64,000 bases of DNA from Billgrantia sulfidoxydans (GCF_017868775.1 NZ_CP053381.1:1302001-1366000), one strand, 5' to 3'. Shown: positions 24,716-34,441, numbered from the stretch's first letter. Program-made: numbers and translations. The notes: generated by a model not told the origin, from the sequence alone.

Positions 24716-25282
24716 ATGAAACAAGGAGACGAGCATAACTCTCATATGCGTTCCATGTACCTACGCTTTGGGGCGATGATCCTGACGGCGATGGTGGTCA
24801 TGTACGGTATGATGTTCGTTAGCGCTTGGGAATGGAGTCACGTTCGATGGAGCGAGAGTCGATTTTTCATGGCGCTGTCCATGGGCGGGACCATGGGGTT
24901 GGTCATGTTGGGTTGGATGCTCAACATGTACCAAAATGTCAAAATCAATGTGGCCATAATTGTAATAAGCCTGTTGTTTCTCGGAGGAGCGGTTTTTCTT
25001 GATCGAAGCCAGACGACCGTGCAGGACAACTCGTTCATGAGCGCAATGATTCCTCACCACTCCATGGCAATCCTTCGGTCAGAGCGAGCCGAAATAAGGG
25101 ATTTTCGGGTGTGTGAGTTAGCGGTCGATATCAGCGAGGCGCAGCGGCGTGAGATATTGGAAATGGATTGGCTTATAGAAGATATAAAGAAAAACGGACC
25201 TGCAAGAAACGCAGAGGAAGCTGAGGCAAGGCCCGTTCCCGAGTTCGAGGTTAGCGCAGATCGCCAGTGCGGGGCCGAATGA
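24716..25282 (+). CDS. DUF305-family membrane protein
   Basis: Protein of 188 residues with three TM helices (about 14-37, 49-69, 77-96) and a C-terminal DUF305 part starting at DNSFMSAMIPHHSMAI, the family hallmark with His-His-Ser and Met residues. DUF305 proteins are widespread near copper and silver resistance genes; metal binding is suspected. AAAGGAG nine bases before ATG 24716 sets the start. The bases TTGTGACGGAA occur twice (24676 and 24693), duplicating the Shine-Dalgarno-like stretch. The coding sequence is AT-richer than the flanking kinase and polyol genes. It converges on cusS with 21 bases between stops. Confidence 0.85.
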   Translation: MKQGDEHNSHMRSMYLRFGAMILTAMVVMYGMMFVSAWEWSHVRWSESRFFMALSMGGTMGLVMLGWMLNMYQNVKINVAIIVISLLFLGGAVFLDRSQTTVQDNSFMSAMIPHHSMAILRSERAEIRDFRVCELAVDISEAQRREILEMDWLIEDIKKNGPARNAEEAEARPVPEFEVSADRQCGAE

Positions 25283-25303
25283 AGGTGAGCGCCCTTATTG
25301 GAG

Positions 25304-26707
25304 TCAGGCCCAACGGGACAGAGCTTGAGTGCCGGCATGTGGGATGGCCAGGCTGAAGGTGGTTACGCCGTCGTTGGAGGAAACCGTGATCTCGCCACCG
25401 TGAGCCTTGAGGATAGACCGGGTAATGGCGAGGCCAAGCCCAGCTCCCTCACCATGGTGGCTGCGGATATTGTCGGCGCGATGGAAGCGTTCGAACAGTC
25501 GCGAAAGCTGATCGGAAGGGATGGTGTCGCCAATGTTTCGAACCGAAAGACGAACTGCATCGATGCAAGACTCGATCAAGACGGTGACGGTGCCCCCCGC
25601 ATGGGTATGCCGAAGTGCATTGGAAAGCAGGTTAGCGATCGCTCGACGCAGCATTAGGCGGTCACCTGTAATGGTGGCGACACCGCTGGCCTGCATCTTG
25701 ACCTGCTTTTCCTCGGCGAGGGCGTCATAGAACTCCAGCAAGGCGGCGACTTCCTGCTCCAGGTGAACCGACTCGGCTGGATTGGGCAGAAGCCCATGGT
25801 CGGCCTTGGCCAGGAACAGCATGTCGGCAATCATTCGGGCCAGACGCTCGAGCTCCTCCAGGTTGGAATGAAGAGTGTCTTGATATTCCTCTGAGTTGCG
25901 TGGCCGAGACAGGGCTACTTGGGTCTCGGTGAGCAGGTTCGACACCGGGGTGCGCAGCTCATGAGCAATATCCGCCGAGAACTCGCTGAGCCGTTGAAAG
26001 TCGGCTTCCAGTCTGTTCAGCATCCCATTGAATGCGTTGGCCAGCTCGAGCATTTCCGGCGGGGTGGCTTGGAGATCGAGCCGCTCACCCAGGCGCTCGG
26101 CGGAAAGCCGGCTGGCGGTGGCGGTGATCCGCTTGAGCGGAGCCAGGCCTTGACGGGCGACCAGCCAGCCGAACAAGGCCGTCAGCAGGGCGGCCATCGC
26201 AATGCCAGTCCAGAGGTATCGACGGATGTCCTCGAGAAAGTGCGCGTGATGCGTGATATCCAGCCCCAGCAGGACTTGTACGGGAGCAGGTACGGGTAGG
26301 GGGAGGTATTGCTGAACCTCACGGCCAATGAATTCATGGCTCGCCACGCTCCAGCGGGCGCTAGGTGGGCTAACGTCCCCATTTTTTACCGGTGCGAGAA
26401 ACTCCGGTTGGTGGGCGTAGAGTATCCGTCCCGCTTCATCGCGAATGGACACGGAAAGGTTGGCATGACTCGTTAGCACGTCATCGAGGTACCTGGGCAG
26501 TGTATCCAGTGCGGTGGGGCTGTCGGCTCGGGCAAGCAGGTTTTCAATCATGCTCAGTTTTGCTGTCAATTCCATCTGATCGATGTCATCGAAGTGACCC
26601 CGAATCAGATGCTCGAGCGAGAGCCCAAGCAGCAGCAGCAGGCCTGCTACCAACAGCGAGAAGAGCGTGGCTAGCCGAGTCGTCAGGGAGAGCGGGCAGA
26701 GGATCAT
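25304..26707 (-). CDS. cusS: Heavy-metal sensor histidine kinase CusS
   Basis: Inner-membrane sensor kinase of 467 residues of the CusS/CopS heavy-metal type. TM1 (about 10-30), a periplasmic sensor domain with His/Met scattered (about 31-165; [11 protein letters not shown]), TM2, HAMP, HisKA with [12 protein letters not shown] (His249) and HATPase with [10 protein letters not shown] and [10 protein letters not shown]. It senses periplasmic Cu(I)/Ag(I) in the known family. Its start codon overlaps the cusR stop (ATGA). Together they lie divergently from the cusCBAF operon across a CusR palindrome. Confidence 0.92.
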   Translation of the reverse strand: MILCPLSLTTRLATLFSLLVAGLLLLLGLSLEHLIRGHFDDIDQMELTAKLSMIENLLARADSPTALDTLPRYLDDVLTSHANLSVSIRDEAGRILYAHQPEFLAPVKNGDVSPPSARWSVASHEFIGREVQQYLPLPVPAPVQVLLGLDITHHAHFLEDIRRYLWTGIAMAALLTALFGWLVARQGLAPLKRITATASRLSAERLGERLDLQATPPEMLELANAFNGMLNRLEADFQRLSEFSADIAHELRTPVSNLLTETQVALSRPRNSEEYQDTLHSNLEELERLARMIADMLFLAKADHGLLPNPAESVHLEQEVAALLEFYDALAEEKQVKMQASGVATITGDRLMLRRAIANLLSNALRHTHAGGTVTVLIESCIDAVRLSVRNIGDTIPSDQLSRLFERFHRADNIRSHHGEGAGLGLAITRSILKAHGGEITVSSNDGVTTFSLAIPHAGTQALSRWA

Positions 26708-27384
26708 TGGCCGTACCCCGACTCCAGTACGTATCCCATGCCGCGTACGGTCCGGATCAACTTGTCGGGGTAAGGGCCGTCAACCTTGGCACGCAGCCGC
26801 CTGACGGCAACGTCGATGACGTTGGTGTCGCTGTCGAAGTTCATGTCCCACACCTGCGAGGCGATCAGTGAGCGGGGCAGGACTTCTCCCTGACGGCGAA
26901 TCAAGAGCTCAAGGAGAGCGAACTCCTTCGCGGTGAGCTCGATACGCTCCCCGGCTCGGGTGACTCGTCGTCGCAGCAGGTCGAGCTCAAGATCGGCGGC
27001 GCGGAACACTTCCGCTTCGCGTGCCTTGCCGCGGCGTAGCAGCGACCGGATTCGTGCCAGTAGCTCGGAAAAGGCAAACGGCTTGACGAGATAGTCATCC
27101 GCGCCGAGCTCGAGCCCGCGTACTCGGTCATCGACATCGTCTCGAGCCGTCAGGAACAACACGGGAACATCCTGACCGGATCGGCGCACTACCTGCAGAA
27201 TGCTCCAGCCGTCCAGACCCGGCAGCATCACGTCTAGAAGCAGTAGGTCATAGTCTTCGTTCTGAGCCAGGTGCAGGCCATCCAGACCATCACGGGCCAG
27301 GTCGACGACGAAACCGGCTTCTCTAAGGCCCTGCGCCAGATAGTCACCGGTTTTTGGCTCATCCTCAACGATCAATATCTTCAT
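26704..27384 (-). CDS. cusR: Copper/silver response regulator CusR
   Basis: OmpR-family regulator of 226 residues: receiver with EDE, Asp51 in [13 protein letters not shown] and lysine in [10 protein letters not shown], and a winged helix with [15 protein letters not shown] and [12 protein letters not shown], the CusR/CopR heavy-metal type. Its coding start is 25 bases from a near-perfect CusR box (27407-27432), so it probably regulates its own operon and the divergent genes. Partner kinase is cusS. Confidence 0.93.
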   Translation of the reverse strand: MKILIVEDEPKTGDYLAQGLREAGFVVDLARDGLDGLHLAQNEDYDLLLLDVMLPGLDGWSILQVVRRSGQDVPVLFLTARDDVDDRVRGLELGADDYLVKPFAFSELLARIRSLLRRGKAREAEVFRAADLELDLLRRRVTRAGERIELTAKEFALLELLIRRQGEVLPRSLIASQVWDMNFDSDTNVIDVAVRRLRAKVDGPYPDKLIRTVRGMGYVLESGYGQ

Positions 27385-27406
27385 AGAGCCTCCGTCCTGC
27401 TCCGAT

Positions 27407-27432
27407 CGAAAATGACATTTTTGTCATTTTCG
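27407..27432. promoter_or_regulatory. CusR/CopR box
   Basis: Perfect palindrome: CGAAAATGACA, TTTT, TGTCATTTTCG. The core AAAATGACA-N4-TGTCATTTT equals the CusR box consensus known from E. coli (AAAATGACAA-NN-TTGTCATTTT) at nearly every position. It sits between divergent cusR (start 27384) and the secreted-protein gene at 27598, so it can control both. A TACTAT -10-like element follows at 27461. Confidence 0.85.
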
Positions 27433-27597
27433 AGTCAGTTTCCTGTCCTCTACTGCCACGTACTATGTCCACATGAACAAACAACAAGGGAGGTGAGTAG
27501 GCAGAGTCGTTACTCTATCATGCCTGCTGCTTGTATCAATAGCCCTGACGGTTTGGAAGTGGTTGTAAAAAAATCTCCATTAAAAGTGAGGTGTGTC

Positions 27598-28008
27598 ATG
27601 TTTAAGAAGATTGCTCTTACCGCTGCCGTTGTCAGCATGTTCTCCGTGCCAGCCTTTGCCAATTTCGGCAGCGGGGCGAATGAGAATATTCTCAAGGAGG
27701 GCAGTACAGCCAGCACTATCATTAACTCTGGGCAGCCTCATACTTATCAGATAAATTTGGACCAGCCTACAACAGTCAGGATTGCCAGCAGTCACTTTCC
27801 GGGAATGAATTCCATACTACCGATGAAAGCCAAGTTGATCGACGCTCAGGGTGACACCGTGAAAGAGGTGAGCTCTTACGGTGGTGACTTTGAAATTCGA
27901 GAAGCTTTGCGGGCTGGCCAGTATCGTTTGGTAGTGTCAGGAAATTCGGCTCCCGGCGGGGATAGTTGGGATGTCCATCGTTATAGCTTGCATGTCGCCT
28001 TTCAGTAA
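27598..28008 (+). CDS. Secreted protein of unknown function in the cus regulon
   Basis: Protein of 136 residues with a clear signal peptide (MFKKIALTAAVVSMFSVPAFA). The mature part is predicted beta-rich (YQINLDQPTTVRIASS, LRAGQYRLVVSGNSAP), similar in pattern to PPC-type beta-sandwich domains, but no family is recognised. Cys is absent, and His or Met are few, so simple metal binding is not evident. GAGGTG precedes the ATG. A CusR box lies about 170 bases upstream, which places it in the copper/silver response and makes it the first gene before cusC. Composition is AT-richer than the pump genes. Confidence 0.62.
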   Translation: MFKKIALTAAVVSMFSVPAFANFGSGANENILKEGSTASTIINSGQPHTYQINLDQPTTVRIASSHFPGMNSILPMKAKLIDAQGDTVKEVSSYGGDFEIREALRAGQYRLVVSGNSAPGGDSWDVHRYSLHVAFQ

Positions 28009-28036
28009 CCTGGTATCAGATATTTTAGATTTATGG

Positions 28037-28058
28037 CTGGCCGGCGCGAGTCGGCCAG
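28037..28058 (+). terminator. Hairpin between the secreted gene and cusC
   Basis: Seven-bp stem CTGGCCG / CGGCCAG with an 8-base loop followed by TTTGG, 28 bases after the stop of the 27598 gene. The stem is short, so it may act as an attenuator, leaving read-through into cusC possible. Confidence 0.45.
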
Positions 28059-28155
28059 TTTGGTAAATAATGCCAAGTGTTTTAATTAACACTCGGCCCA
28101 AAATATGGTGGAGCGCTGTTCTGGCAGCAGCGCTCCGGTGAGCGCGGGGTAGCTC

Positions 28156-29397
28156 ATGGGAATTCGATTACCAATGGTGCTCGCAACGATGCTGGGCACA
28201 GCGCTTTTGTTACCTCTCCCGGCGTTATCGGGGCCGATACTGTCGCTCAGTGAAGCGGAGCGACTTGCCCGAAGGGATGATCCTGCCACGCTCCGCTATC
28301 AGGAATTGGCCGAGGCACGCCGCGAGGCCTCCGTTTCCGCCAGGCAGCTCCCCGACCCGGCGCTGATCATGGAAGTCATGGATGTGGCCCGGGACGGCTT
28401 CTCGCTCGAAGACGACACCATGACCCAGCTGCGCGTCGGCGTGCGCCAGACGTTTCCCCGAGGCGACAGCCGCAGGCTGGCGGGTGACCGGGAAGGGGCC
28501 ATGGCTCAGGCCGAAGCGGCGCGCGGCAGCAATGCGGAGCGCGCTGTCGTGCGCTCAGTGCGGCGTGCCTACCTATCGCTTCACGAGCAGCGCGGGATGC
28601 TCGAGGTCCTCGAACAGAGTCAATCCCTGTTCGAGGATTTGCGCCAAATCACCGAGCGTGAGTTCGCCTCCGGTTTCGCCGAGCAGCAGGACCTGCTGCG
28701 CGCCGAGCTGGAACTGGATCGGCTGAGCGATCGTCTGCTGGCCGTTCAGGCTCAGGAAGCCGCGGCGATGGCCCAACTGGCGCGCTGGGTCGGCCAGCAG
28801 GATGCGGTACGGCCCTTGCCCACCCAACCTCCCGAGCTGGCCGAGCCGGCTGGGGATCTGCTGGGGCATCCGTTACTGGCAGTGGAGCAGGCCATCGTTG
28901 CCGCGGGGGAGCACGATGTCGAACTGGTGCGGCAGGGCTACAGGCCCCAGTGGTCGGTCGAGCTCAACTATGGCACCCCGACGGAGCGGGGCATGGGCAT
29001 GCCGGATCGCCTCTCGGCGATGGTCATGGTGGATCTCCCGCTCTTTACGCGACAGCGCCAGGACCGCGATCTAGCGGCCAGCGTGCATCGGCGTGAAGCG
29101 GCGCAGCATGCCTGGGACGAGCAGGTCCGCGAGATGCAGCGTCAGCTCGATGAGACCCAGGCTCGGTGGGCACGGCTGCATGAGCGTGAGCTCCGCTATG
29201 CGCAGCGCCTCCTGCCGCAGGCCAAGGACAATGCCGAGGCCGCCGAGCATGGCTATCGCAACGGCACCACCGATTTCAATGCCTTCGTGCGTGCGCGCCT
29301 GATCGAGCTGGAAACACGCATCGAGGCAATCCGCGTCGCCACGCAGCGCCGCCTAGAGCAGGTGGATCTGCTTTACCTGTTGGGAGAGAACGTATGA
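28156..29397 (+). CDS. cusC: Outer-membrane efflux channel CusC (TolC family)
   Basis: Outer-membrane channel of the Cus tripartite pump, 413 residues with signal peptide (about 1-24). Two repeated long coiled-coil regions (LSEAERLARRDDPATL..., and AQHAWDEQVREMQRQLDETQ) and short beta-strand parts match the TolC/CzcC family. Length fits. Its stop overlaps the start of the adaptor gene (ATGA), so cusC and cusB are coupled. It exports Cu(I)/Ag(I) together with CusB and CusA. No lipoprotein Cys is seen at the N-terminus. Confidence 0.9.
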   Translation: MGIRLPMVLATMLGTALLLPLPALSGPILSLSEAERLARRDDPATLRYQELAEARREASVSARQLPDPALIMEVMDVARDGFSLEDDTMTQLRVGVRQTFPRGDSRRLAGDREGAMAQAEAARGSNAERAVVRSVRRAYLSLHEQRGMLEVLEQSQSLFEDLRQITEREFASGFAEQQDLLRAELELDRLSDRLLAVQAQEAAAMAQLARWVGQQDAVRPLPTQPPELAEPAGDLLGHPLLAVEQAIVAAGEHDVELVRQGYRPQWSVELNYGTPTERGMGMPDRLSAMVMVDLPLFTRQRQDRDLAASVHRREAAQHAWDEQVREMQRQLDETQARWARLHERELRYAQRLLPQAKDNAEAAEHGYRNGTTDFNAFVRARLIELETRIEAIRVATQRRLEQVDLLYLLGENV

Positions 29398-30854
29398 AGG
29401 CCTTGGCGTTTGTCGTCCTGTTTGGTGTGGGGGCGGTGGCGGGGGGCGCTGCCGTGAGCTGGTGGCCGGATTCGTATGGGCATGTTGCCGTGGCAGCGGG
29501 CACGGCCAATGAGGAGAGAGAGATTCTTTACTACCGGCATCCGCATAACCCCTCCGTAACCTCTCCTGAGCCGCGCAAGGACGAGATGGGCATGGATTTT
29601 ATTCCGATCTATGCGGGTGGCGGCGATGCGTTGCCCGGTACAGTGAGCATCAGCCCCGTAGTGCAGCAGAACCTTAACGTGCGCATCGGTTCCGTGGCTC
29701 GCGGCGATCTGGCACGCCTGGTCGAAACCGTCGGCTTTGTCGACTACGACGAATCGAGACTCAGCCACGTCCATCTGCGTACCCAGGGGTGGATCGAGGA
29801 TCTCAGCGTGAGGACGACCGGAGAGCGAGTGGAGGAGGGGCAACTGCTGTTCCGCCTCTACTCGCCGGAACTGGTCAACGCCCAGGAAGAGTTGCTGCAC
29901 GTGGTGCGGCGTGGTGGCAGTGCTTCTTCAGCCCGAGAGCGCCTCAGGGCGCTGGGGGTCAGTGCCGCTGAGGTTGCGGAGATCGAGCGGGCCGGCCAGC
30001 CGCGCCGACTGATCTCGGTCAGGGCTGGGCAGGGAGGTGTCGTGGAGGCGCTCAATGTGCGTGAAGGGATGTATGTCACGCCGGGCACAGAGGTAATGAC
30101 GATTGCCGACCTCTCGCAGGTATGGGTGATTGCCGACCTGTTCGAGCATCAGGTGGACGCTGTTGCGCGAGGCGACGCCGCCCACGTGAAATTGCCTTTC
30201 CGCCCTGGCGAGCGTCTTGAAGGCAGGGTCGATTACATCTATCCGAGCCTCAACAGCCCGACCCGAACCGTTCAGGTACGCCTTGCCTTCGACAATCCCG
30301 GTGAGCGGCTCAAGCCGGGCATGTACGCCGATGTCCAGCTGACTACCCGCCCGCTTCAGGGTGTGCTTTACCTTCCGGCCGAAGCAGTGATCCGCACCGG
30401 CCGGCAAGATCGCGTGATCCTGGCGCTGGGGGAGGGGCGCTTCCAGGCTCGCGAAGTGCAGGTAGGGCGTCGTGCCAACGGCGACCTCGAGATCATCGAA
30501 GGGCTCAAGGAAGGAGAGCGTGTCGTTCTCTCCGGTCACTTCCTGCTCGACTCGGAAGCGTCGGCGAGCGCGGAGCTCGGCAGGATGAGCGAAGCGAATG
30601 AGGAAGAGGGTGATGACGAAGTGTGGGCCGAGGGACGCCTGCTTGGCATCGATTACGACGCCCGCGTACTGAATGTCGACCATGGACCTGTTCCGCTGCT
30701 CGGCTGGCCGGCGATGGTCATGGAATTTGCCGCAGCCGAAGACCTCGGGCTCGATGAGCTGCACGACGATATGGCGATGCGCTTCCGTATGCGTGAGCGA
30801 GAAGAATTCGTCTACGAAATCACCGCCATTGAGCCGATGGCTCACGACCACTGA
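29394..30854 (+). CDS. cusB: Cus periplasmic adaptor CusB with fused CusF-like domain
   Basis: Membrane-fusion protein of 486 residues. The N-terminal signal/anchor is followed by a heavy-metal-binding segment (YYRHPHNPSVTSPEPRKDEM) of the HMBD type, lipoyl/barrel-sandwich and helical hairpin domains (about 75-220), beta-barrel and membrane-proximal domains (about 220-385) and a CusF-like metal chaperone at the C-terminus (about 405-480) with His in LNVDHGPV, Trp and Met in LGWPAMVMEF. A chaperone fused to the adaptor, while a free CusF is also encoded downstream, is unusual. Overlaps cusC; cusA follows after 11 bases. Confidence 0.92.
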   Translation: MKALAFVVLFGVGAVAGGAAVSWWPDSYGHVAVAAGTANEEREILYYRHPHNPSVTSPEPRKDEMGMDFIPIYAGGGDALPGTVSISPVVQQNLNVRIGSVARGDLARLVETVGFVDYDESRLSHVHLRTQGWIEDLSVRTTGERVEEGQLLFRLYSPELVNAQEELLHVVRRGGSASSARERLRALGVSAAEVAEIERAGQPRRLISVRAGQGGVVEALNVREGMYVTPGTEVMTIADLSQVWVIADLFEHQVDAVARGDAAHVKLPFRPGERLEGRVDYIYPSLNSPTRTVQVRLAFDNPGERLKPGMYADVQLTTRPLQGVLYLPAEAVIRTGRQDRVILALGEGRFQAREVQVGRRANGDLEIIEGLKEGERVVLSGHFLLDSEASASAELGRMSEANEEEGDDEVWAEGRLLGIDYDARVLNVDHGPVPLLGWPAMVMEFAAAEDLGLDELHDDMAMRFRMREREEFVYEITAIEPMAHDH

Positions 30855-30865
30855 GGAGTGGATCC

Positions 30866-33800
30866 ATGATCGAAAGGGTCATCGCGTGGTCATTGCAGAA
30901 TCGTCTGCTGGTGCTTCTCATGACGGCCATCTTCGTCGCCTGGGGAATCTTCTCCGGACGGCAGATGCCTCTTGATGCAATACCCGATCTGTCCGACGTA
31001 CAGGTAATCGTCAAAACCAGCTATGCCGGCCAGGCTCCCCAGGTCATCGAGGATCAGGTCACCTACCCACTATCGACGGCCATGCTGGCCGTGCCCAAGG
31101 CGAGGGACGTACGCGGTTTCTCCATGTTTGGCGACTCCTACGTCTATGTACTGTTTGAAGACGGAACCGATCCCTACTGGGCGCGCTCTCGCGTGCTGGA
31201 GTACCTGAGCCAGGTGGCACCCAGCATGCCGGAGGGGGCGCAGCCTGCCCTGGGACCCGATGCCACGGGGGTCGGCTGGGTCTACCAGTACGCCTTGGTA
31301 GACCGCAGTGGTGAACTCGACCTTGCTGACCTGCGTTCGCTGCAGGATTGGTTCCTCAAGTATGAGCTGCAGTCCGTGGCAGGCGTCTCCGAGGTCGCCA
31401 CGCTGGGAGGCATGGTCAAGCAGTACCAGGTAGTGCTGGACCCCAATCGGGCGCGAGCCTACGGCTTGACCCTGGCGGGGATCCGCTCCGCCATCTCCGG
31501 GGCGAACCGTGAAGCGGGCGGTTCCGTGATCGAGATGAGCGAGGCGGAATACATGGTGCGCTCGCGGGGGTACCTGACCGGCATCGAGGAACTCCGTCTG
31601 GTGCCCGTTGGCCTGGGCAGCGACGGTACGCCAGTGCTGCTCGAGGACGTGGCCGACATCCGTATCGGCCCCGCAGCTCGGCGCGGCATCGCCGAGCTGA
31701 ATGGCGAGGGTGAAACCGTGGGTGCCTTGGTGGTCATGCGCCATGGCGAGAATGCGTTGGCCACCATAGAACGCGTCAAGGCGCGTCTCGACGAATTGCG
31801 CCCGAGCCTGCCGGAAGGCGTCGAGATCGTGGAGACCTACGATCGTTCGATTCTGATCCAGGAGTCCGTGAACAACCTGGCGGCCAAGCTCTTGCAGGAA
31901 TTCCTCATCATCGCCCTGGTATGTGTCGTCTTCCTGCTTCATTTCCGCTCCGCCCTGGTGGCCATCATCGCACTGCCGATCGGCATTCTGGCGGCGCTGA
32001 TGATCATGCAGGCCAAGGGGATCAACGCCAATATCATGTCGCTGGGTGGGATTGCCGTGACGATCGGCGCCATGGTGGATGCCGCCATTGTCATGGTGGA
32101 GAACCTGCACAAGCGACTGGAGAAGGCGCCACCGGGTGAGGACCGCTGGCATACCGTGGCGGAGGCGGCCAAGGAGACCGGTCGGCCGATCTTCTTTGCG
32201 CTGTTGATCATCGTGGTCAGCTTCCTGCCGCTGTTCACCCTTCAGGGGCAGGAAGGACGCATGTTCCAGCCCTTGGCCTTCACCGGTACCTACGCCATGG
32301 CGGCGGCGGCCGGGCTAGGCATCACTCTGGTGCCGGTCTTGATGGGGTACTTGGTGCGCGGACGCATACGCCCCGAGGCTTCACACCCCCTTAGCCGCAT
32401 GCTGATTGCCATTTACCGCCCGGGGCTGGATGCCCTGCTTCGCTACCCCTGGGTGACCGTCGTGGCCGCGGTGCTGCTGGCTGCCAGTGTGATCTATCCG
32501 GCCGGCAAGTTGGGCAGCGAATTCATGCCTCAACTGGATGAAGGTGACCTCATGTACATGCCATCGTTGGAGCCCGGCGTCTCCATTGGCAAGGTGCGTG
32601 AGTTCGTTCAGCAGACCAATCGTCTGATCATGTCAGTGCCTGAGGTGGAGCGGGTGTTTGGCAAGGCGGGGCGTGCCGATACCGCTACCGATCCGGCGCC
32701 GATTGGCATGCTGGAAACCGTTATCAGTTTCAAGCCTCGCGACCAGTGGCGCGAGGGGATGACCAAGGACGACATCATCCGCGAGCTGGACGAAACGGTC
32801 AGCTTCCCGGGGGTAGCGAACGTTTGGGTGCCGCCGATCAAGACGCGCATCGATATGCTCTCGACCGGCATACGCTCGCCGGTAGGGATCAAGGTGGCTG
32901 GCTCCGACCTGGGAGAAATCGAGCGAATTGGCCGTGAGATCGAGCGCGTGCTCCATGATGTTCCAGGCACGGCTTCGGCGTATGCCGATCGCACCGCCGC
33001 CGGGCGCTACGTCGAAGTGGATATCGACCGGCGTGCCGCAGCGCGTCATGGCGTCAATGTCAGTGACTTGCAGGCCATCATCCAGACCGCAGTAGGGGGG
33101 ATGAACGTCAGCGAAACCGTAGAGGGTCTTGAGCGCTATCCCATCAATTTGCGCTACCCCCAGGACTGGCGCGACTCGCTGGAGAGCCTGAGGGATCTGC
33201 CGGTCATCACATCGACGGGTGCCTTTCTCCCGCTCCAGTCACTGGCCCAAGTCGACATCGTCGATGGACCGGCCATGATCCGCACCGAGAATGCACGCCT
33301 CAACGGCTGGGTCGTGGTCGACATCCGCGGGCGCGATATCGGCACCTACGTGGCCGAGGCGCGCCAAAGGGTGATGGAACAGGTCACGTTGCCGGCGGGG
33401 TATTCGGTGACCTGGTCAGGGCAGTACGAGTACATGGAGCGAGCCAAGGAGCGCCTGCAGTGGGTGGTCCCGGTGACTGTCGTGCTGATCTTCCTGCTGC
33501 TCTACCTGTGCTTCCGTAATGCCGCCGAGACTTTCATGCTGATGGGATCGCTGCCTTTCGCCGCCGTCGGTGGTGTATGGCTGCTCCATTGGCTTGCCTA
33601 CGACGTCTCGGTGGCCGTGGCGGCGGGCTTCATCCTGCTGATCGGCCTGGCGGCGGAGTTCGCCGTGGTGATGTTGATGTACGTACGAGGGGCAGTGGAA
33701 CAGCGCCAGCCGCGTACCCGAGGGGAGCTGCGTGAAGCGATCATCGAGGGCGCCGTCATGCGGGTACGTCCCAAGGCCATGACCTCTCTGACTGTCGTCT

Positions 33801-34033
33801 TGGGTCTGAGCCCGTTGCTGCTGGATTCCGGCCCCGGCTCCGAGGCGATGCAGCGTATCGCCACTCCTGTGGTGGGCGGCATGATTTCCGCTCCCTTGGT
33901 ATCGCTGTTGCTGATTCCTGTTCTCTACTGGCTGTGGCAGCGGCAAAGCCTTCCCGAGACCGCCTCGCACGAGGCGACGCCAAGTGACTTCAACCTCAAA
34001 GGAAACCACCGAGATGAAACGCAGCATGTTTAA
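30866..34033 (+). CDS. cusA: RND heavy-metal efflux pump CusA
   Basis: Inner-membrane proton-driven pump of 1055 residues, RND/HME family exporting Cu(I)/Ag(I). Twelve TM helices and two large periplasmic domains; intramembrane acidic element in MVDAAIVMVENLHKRLE. The methionine contexts used by E. coli CusA, DEGDLMYMPS, GMLETVISF and RIDMLSTGIRSP, are all present, supporting monovalent-copper/silver specificity over Zn/Co pumps. Its last 20 bases overlap cusF. Upstream spacing to cusB is 11 bases. Confidence 0.95.
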   Translation: MIERVIAWSLQNRLLVLLMTAIFVAWGIFSGRQMPLDAIPDLSDVQVIVKTSYAGQAPQVIEDQVTYPLSTAMLAVPKARDVRGFSMFGDSYVYVLFEDGTDPYWARSRVLEYLSQVAPSMPEGAQPALGPDATGVGWVYQYALVDRSGELDLADLRSLQDWFLKYELQSVAGVSEVATLGGMVKQYQVVLDPNRARAYGLTLAGIRSAISGANREAGGSVIEMSEAEYMVRSRGYLTGIEELRLVPVGLGSDGTPVLLEDVADIRIGPAARRGIAELNGEGETVGALVVMRHGENALATIERVKARLDELRPSLPEGVEIVETYDRSILIQESVNNLAAKLLQEFLIIALVCVVFLLHFRSALVAIIALPIGILAALMIMQAKGINANIMSLGGIAVTIGAMVDAAIVMVENLHKRLEKAPPGEDRWHTVAEAAKETGRPIFFALLIIVVSFLPLFTLQGQEGRMFQPLAFTGTYAMAAAAGLGITLVPVLMGYLVRGRIRPEASHPLSRMLIAIYRPGLDALLRYPWVTVVAAVLLAASVIYPAGKLGSEFMPQLDEGDLMYMPSLEPGVSIGKVREFVQQTNRLIMSVPEVERVFGKAGRADTATDPAPIGMLETVISFKPRDQWREGMTKDDIIRELDETVSFPGVANVWVPPIKTRIDMLSTGIRSPVGIKVAGSDLGEIERIGREIERVLHDVPGTASAYADRTAAGRYVEVDIDRRAAARHGVNVSDLQAIIQTAVGGMNVSETVEGLERYPINLRYPQDWRDSLESLRDLPVITSTGAFLPLQSLAQVDIVDGPAMIRTENARLNGWVVVDIRGRDIGTYVAEARQRVMEQVTLPAGYSVTWSGQYEYMERAKERLQWVVPVTVVLIFLLLYLCFRNAAETFMLMGSLPFAAVGGVWLLHWLAYDVSVAVAAGFILLIGLAAEFAVVMLMYVRGAVEQRQPRTRGELREAIIEGAVMRVRPKAMTSLTVVLGLSPLLLDSGPGSEAMQRIATPVVGGMISAPLVSLLLIPVLYWLWQRQSLPETASHEATPSDFNLKGNHRDETQHV

Positions 34034-34376
34034 GGTAGCCTTCGTGGCGGGCCTGCTCGCCGCTGGATCGGCCCTGGCCGGTAGCGATCACGGACATGGC
34101 AAGCATTCGAGTCCAGCAGTTGATGACACCCAGCAACAGCAGCTGCGCACGGCAGAGGGTATCGGCACCGTGCAGTCTATCGCCCAGGATGGCAGTAGCG
34201 TGATGCTGGCGCACGGGCCCATCGCCGAGCTTCGCTGGCCGGCGATGACCATGGAGATGACCCTGGCGGACCCTGCCTTGGCCGAACGGATCGGCATCGA
34301 GGATCGGGTGCGTTTCGTGCTGCGCCAGACAGGCGAGACCGATTACGAGATCGTCTCGCTCGAGCCTGTCGATTAA
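34014..34376 (+). CDS. cusF: Periplasmic copper chaperone CusF
   Basis: Small secreted chaperone of 120 residues with signal peptide (about 1-22) and His-rich N-terminus (SDHGHGKHSS). The CusF OB-fold metal site is intact: His in VMLAHGPIAEL and Trp, Met, Met in LRWPAMTMEM. It shuttles Cu(I)/Ag(I) to the CusCBA pump. ATG 34014 overlaps the cusA end by 20 bases, a coupled last gene. The adaptor also carries a fused CusF-like domain. Confidence 0.93.
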   Translation: MKRSMFKVAFVAGLLAAGSALAGSDHGHGKHSSPAVDDTQQQQLRTAEGIGTVQSIAQDGSSVMLAHGPIAELRWPAMTMEMTLADPALAERIGIEDRVRFVLRQTGETDYEIVSLEPVD

Positions 34377-34415
34377 GCTGGGAGCGCTTGTTAGCGATAA
34401 GGAAGGACCAGACTT

Positions 34416-34437
34416 GCCGCTCTCTTTGGAGAGCGGC
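34416..34437. terminator. Hairpin between cusF and the FixJ-like gene
   Basis: Perfect nine-bp stem GCCGCTCTC / GAGAGCGGC with loop TTTG, extendable by TT/AA-like bases. It separates the convergent cusF and FixJ-like genes (stop at 34442), so it likely ends both transcripts. Tract of T is short. Confidence 0.68.
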
Positions 34438-34441
34438 TTGC

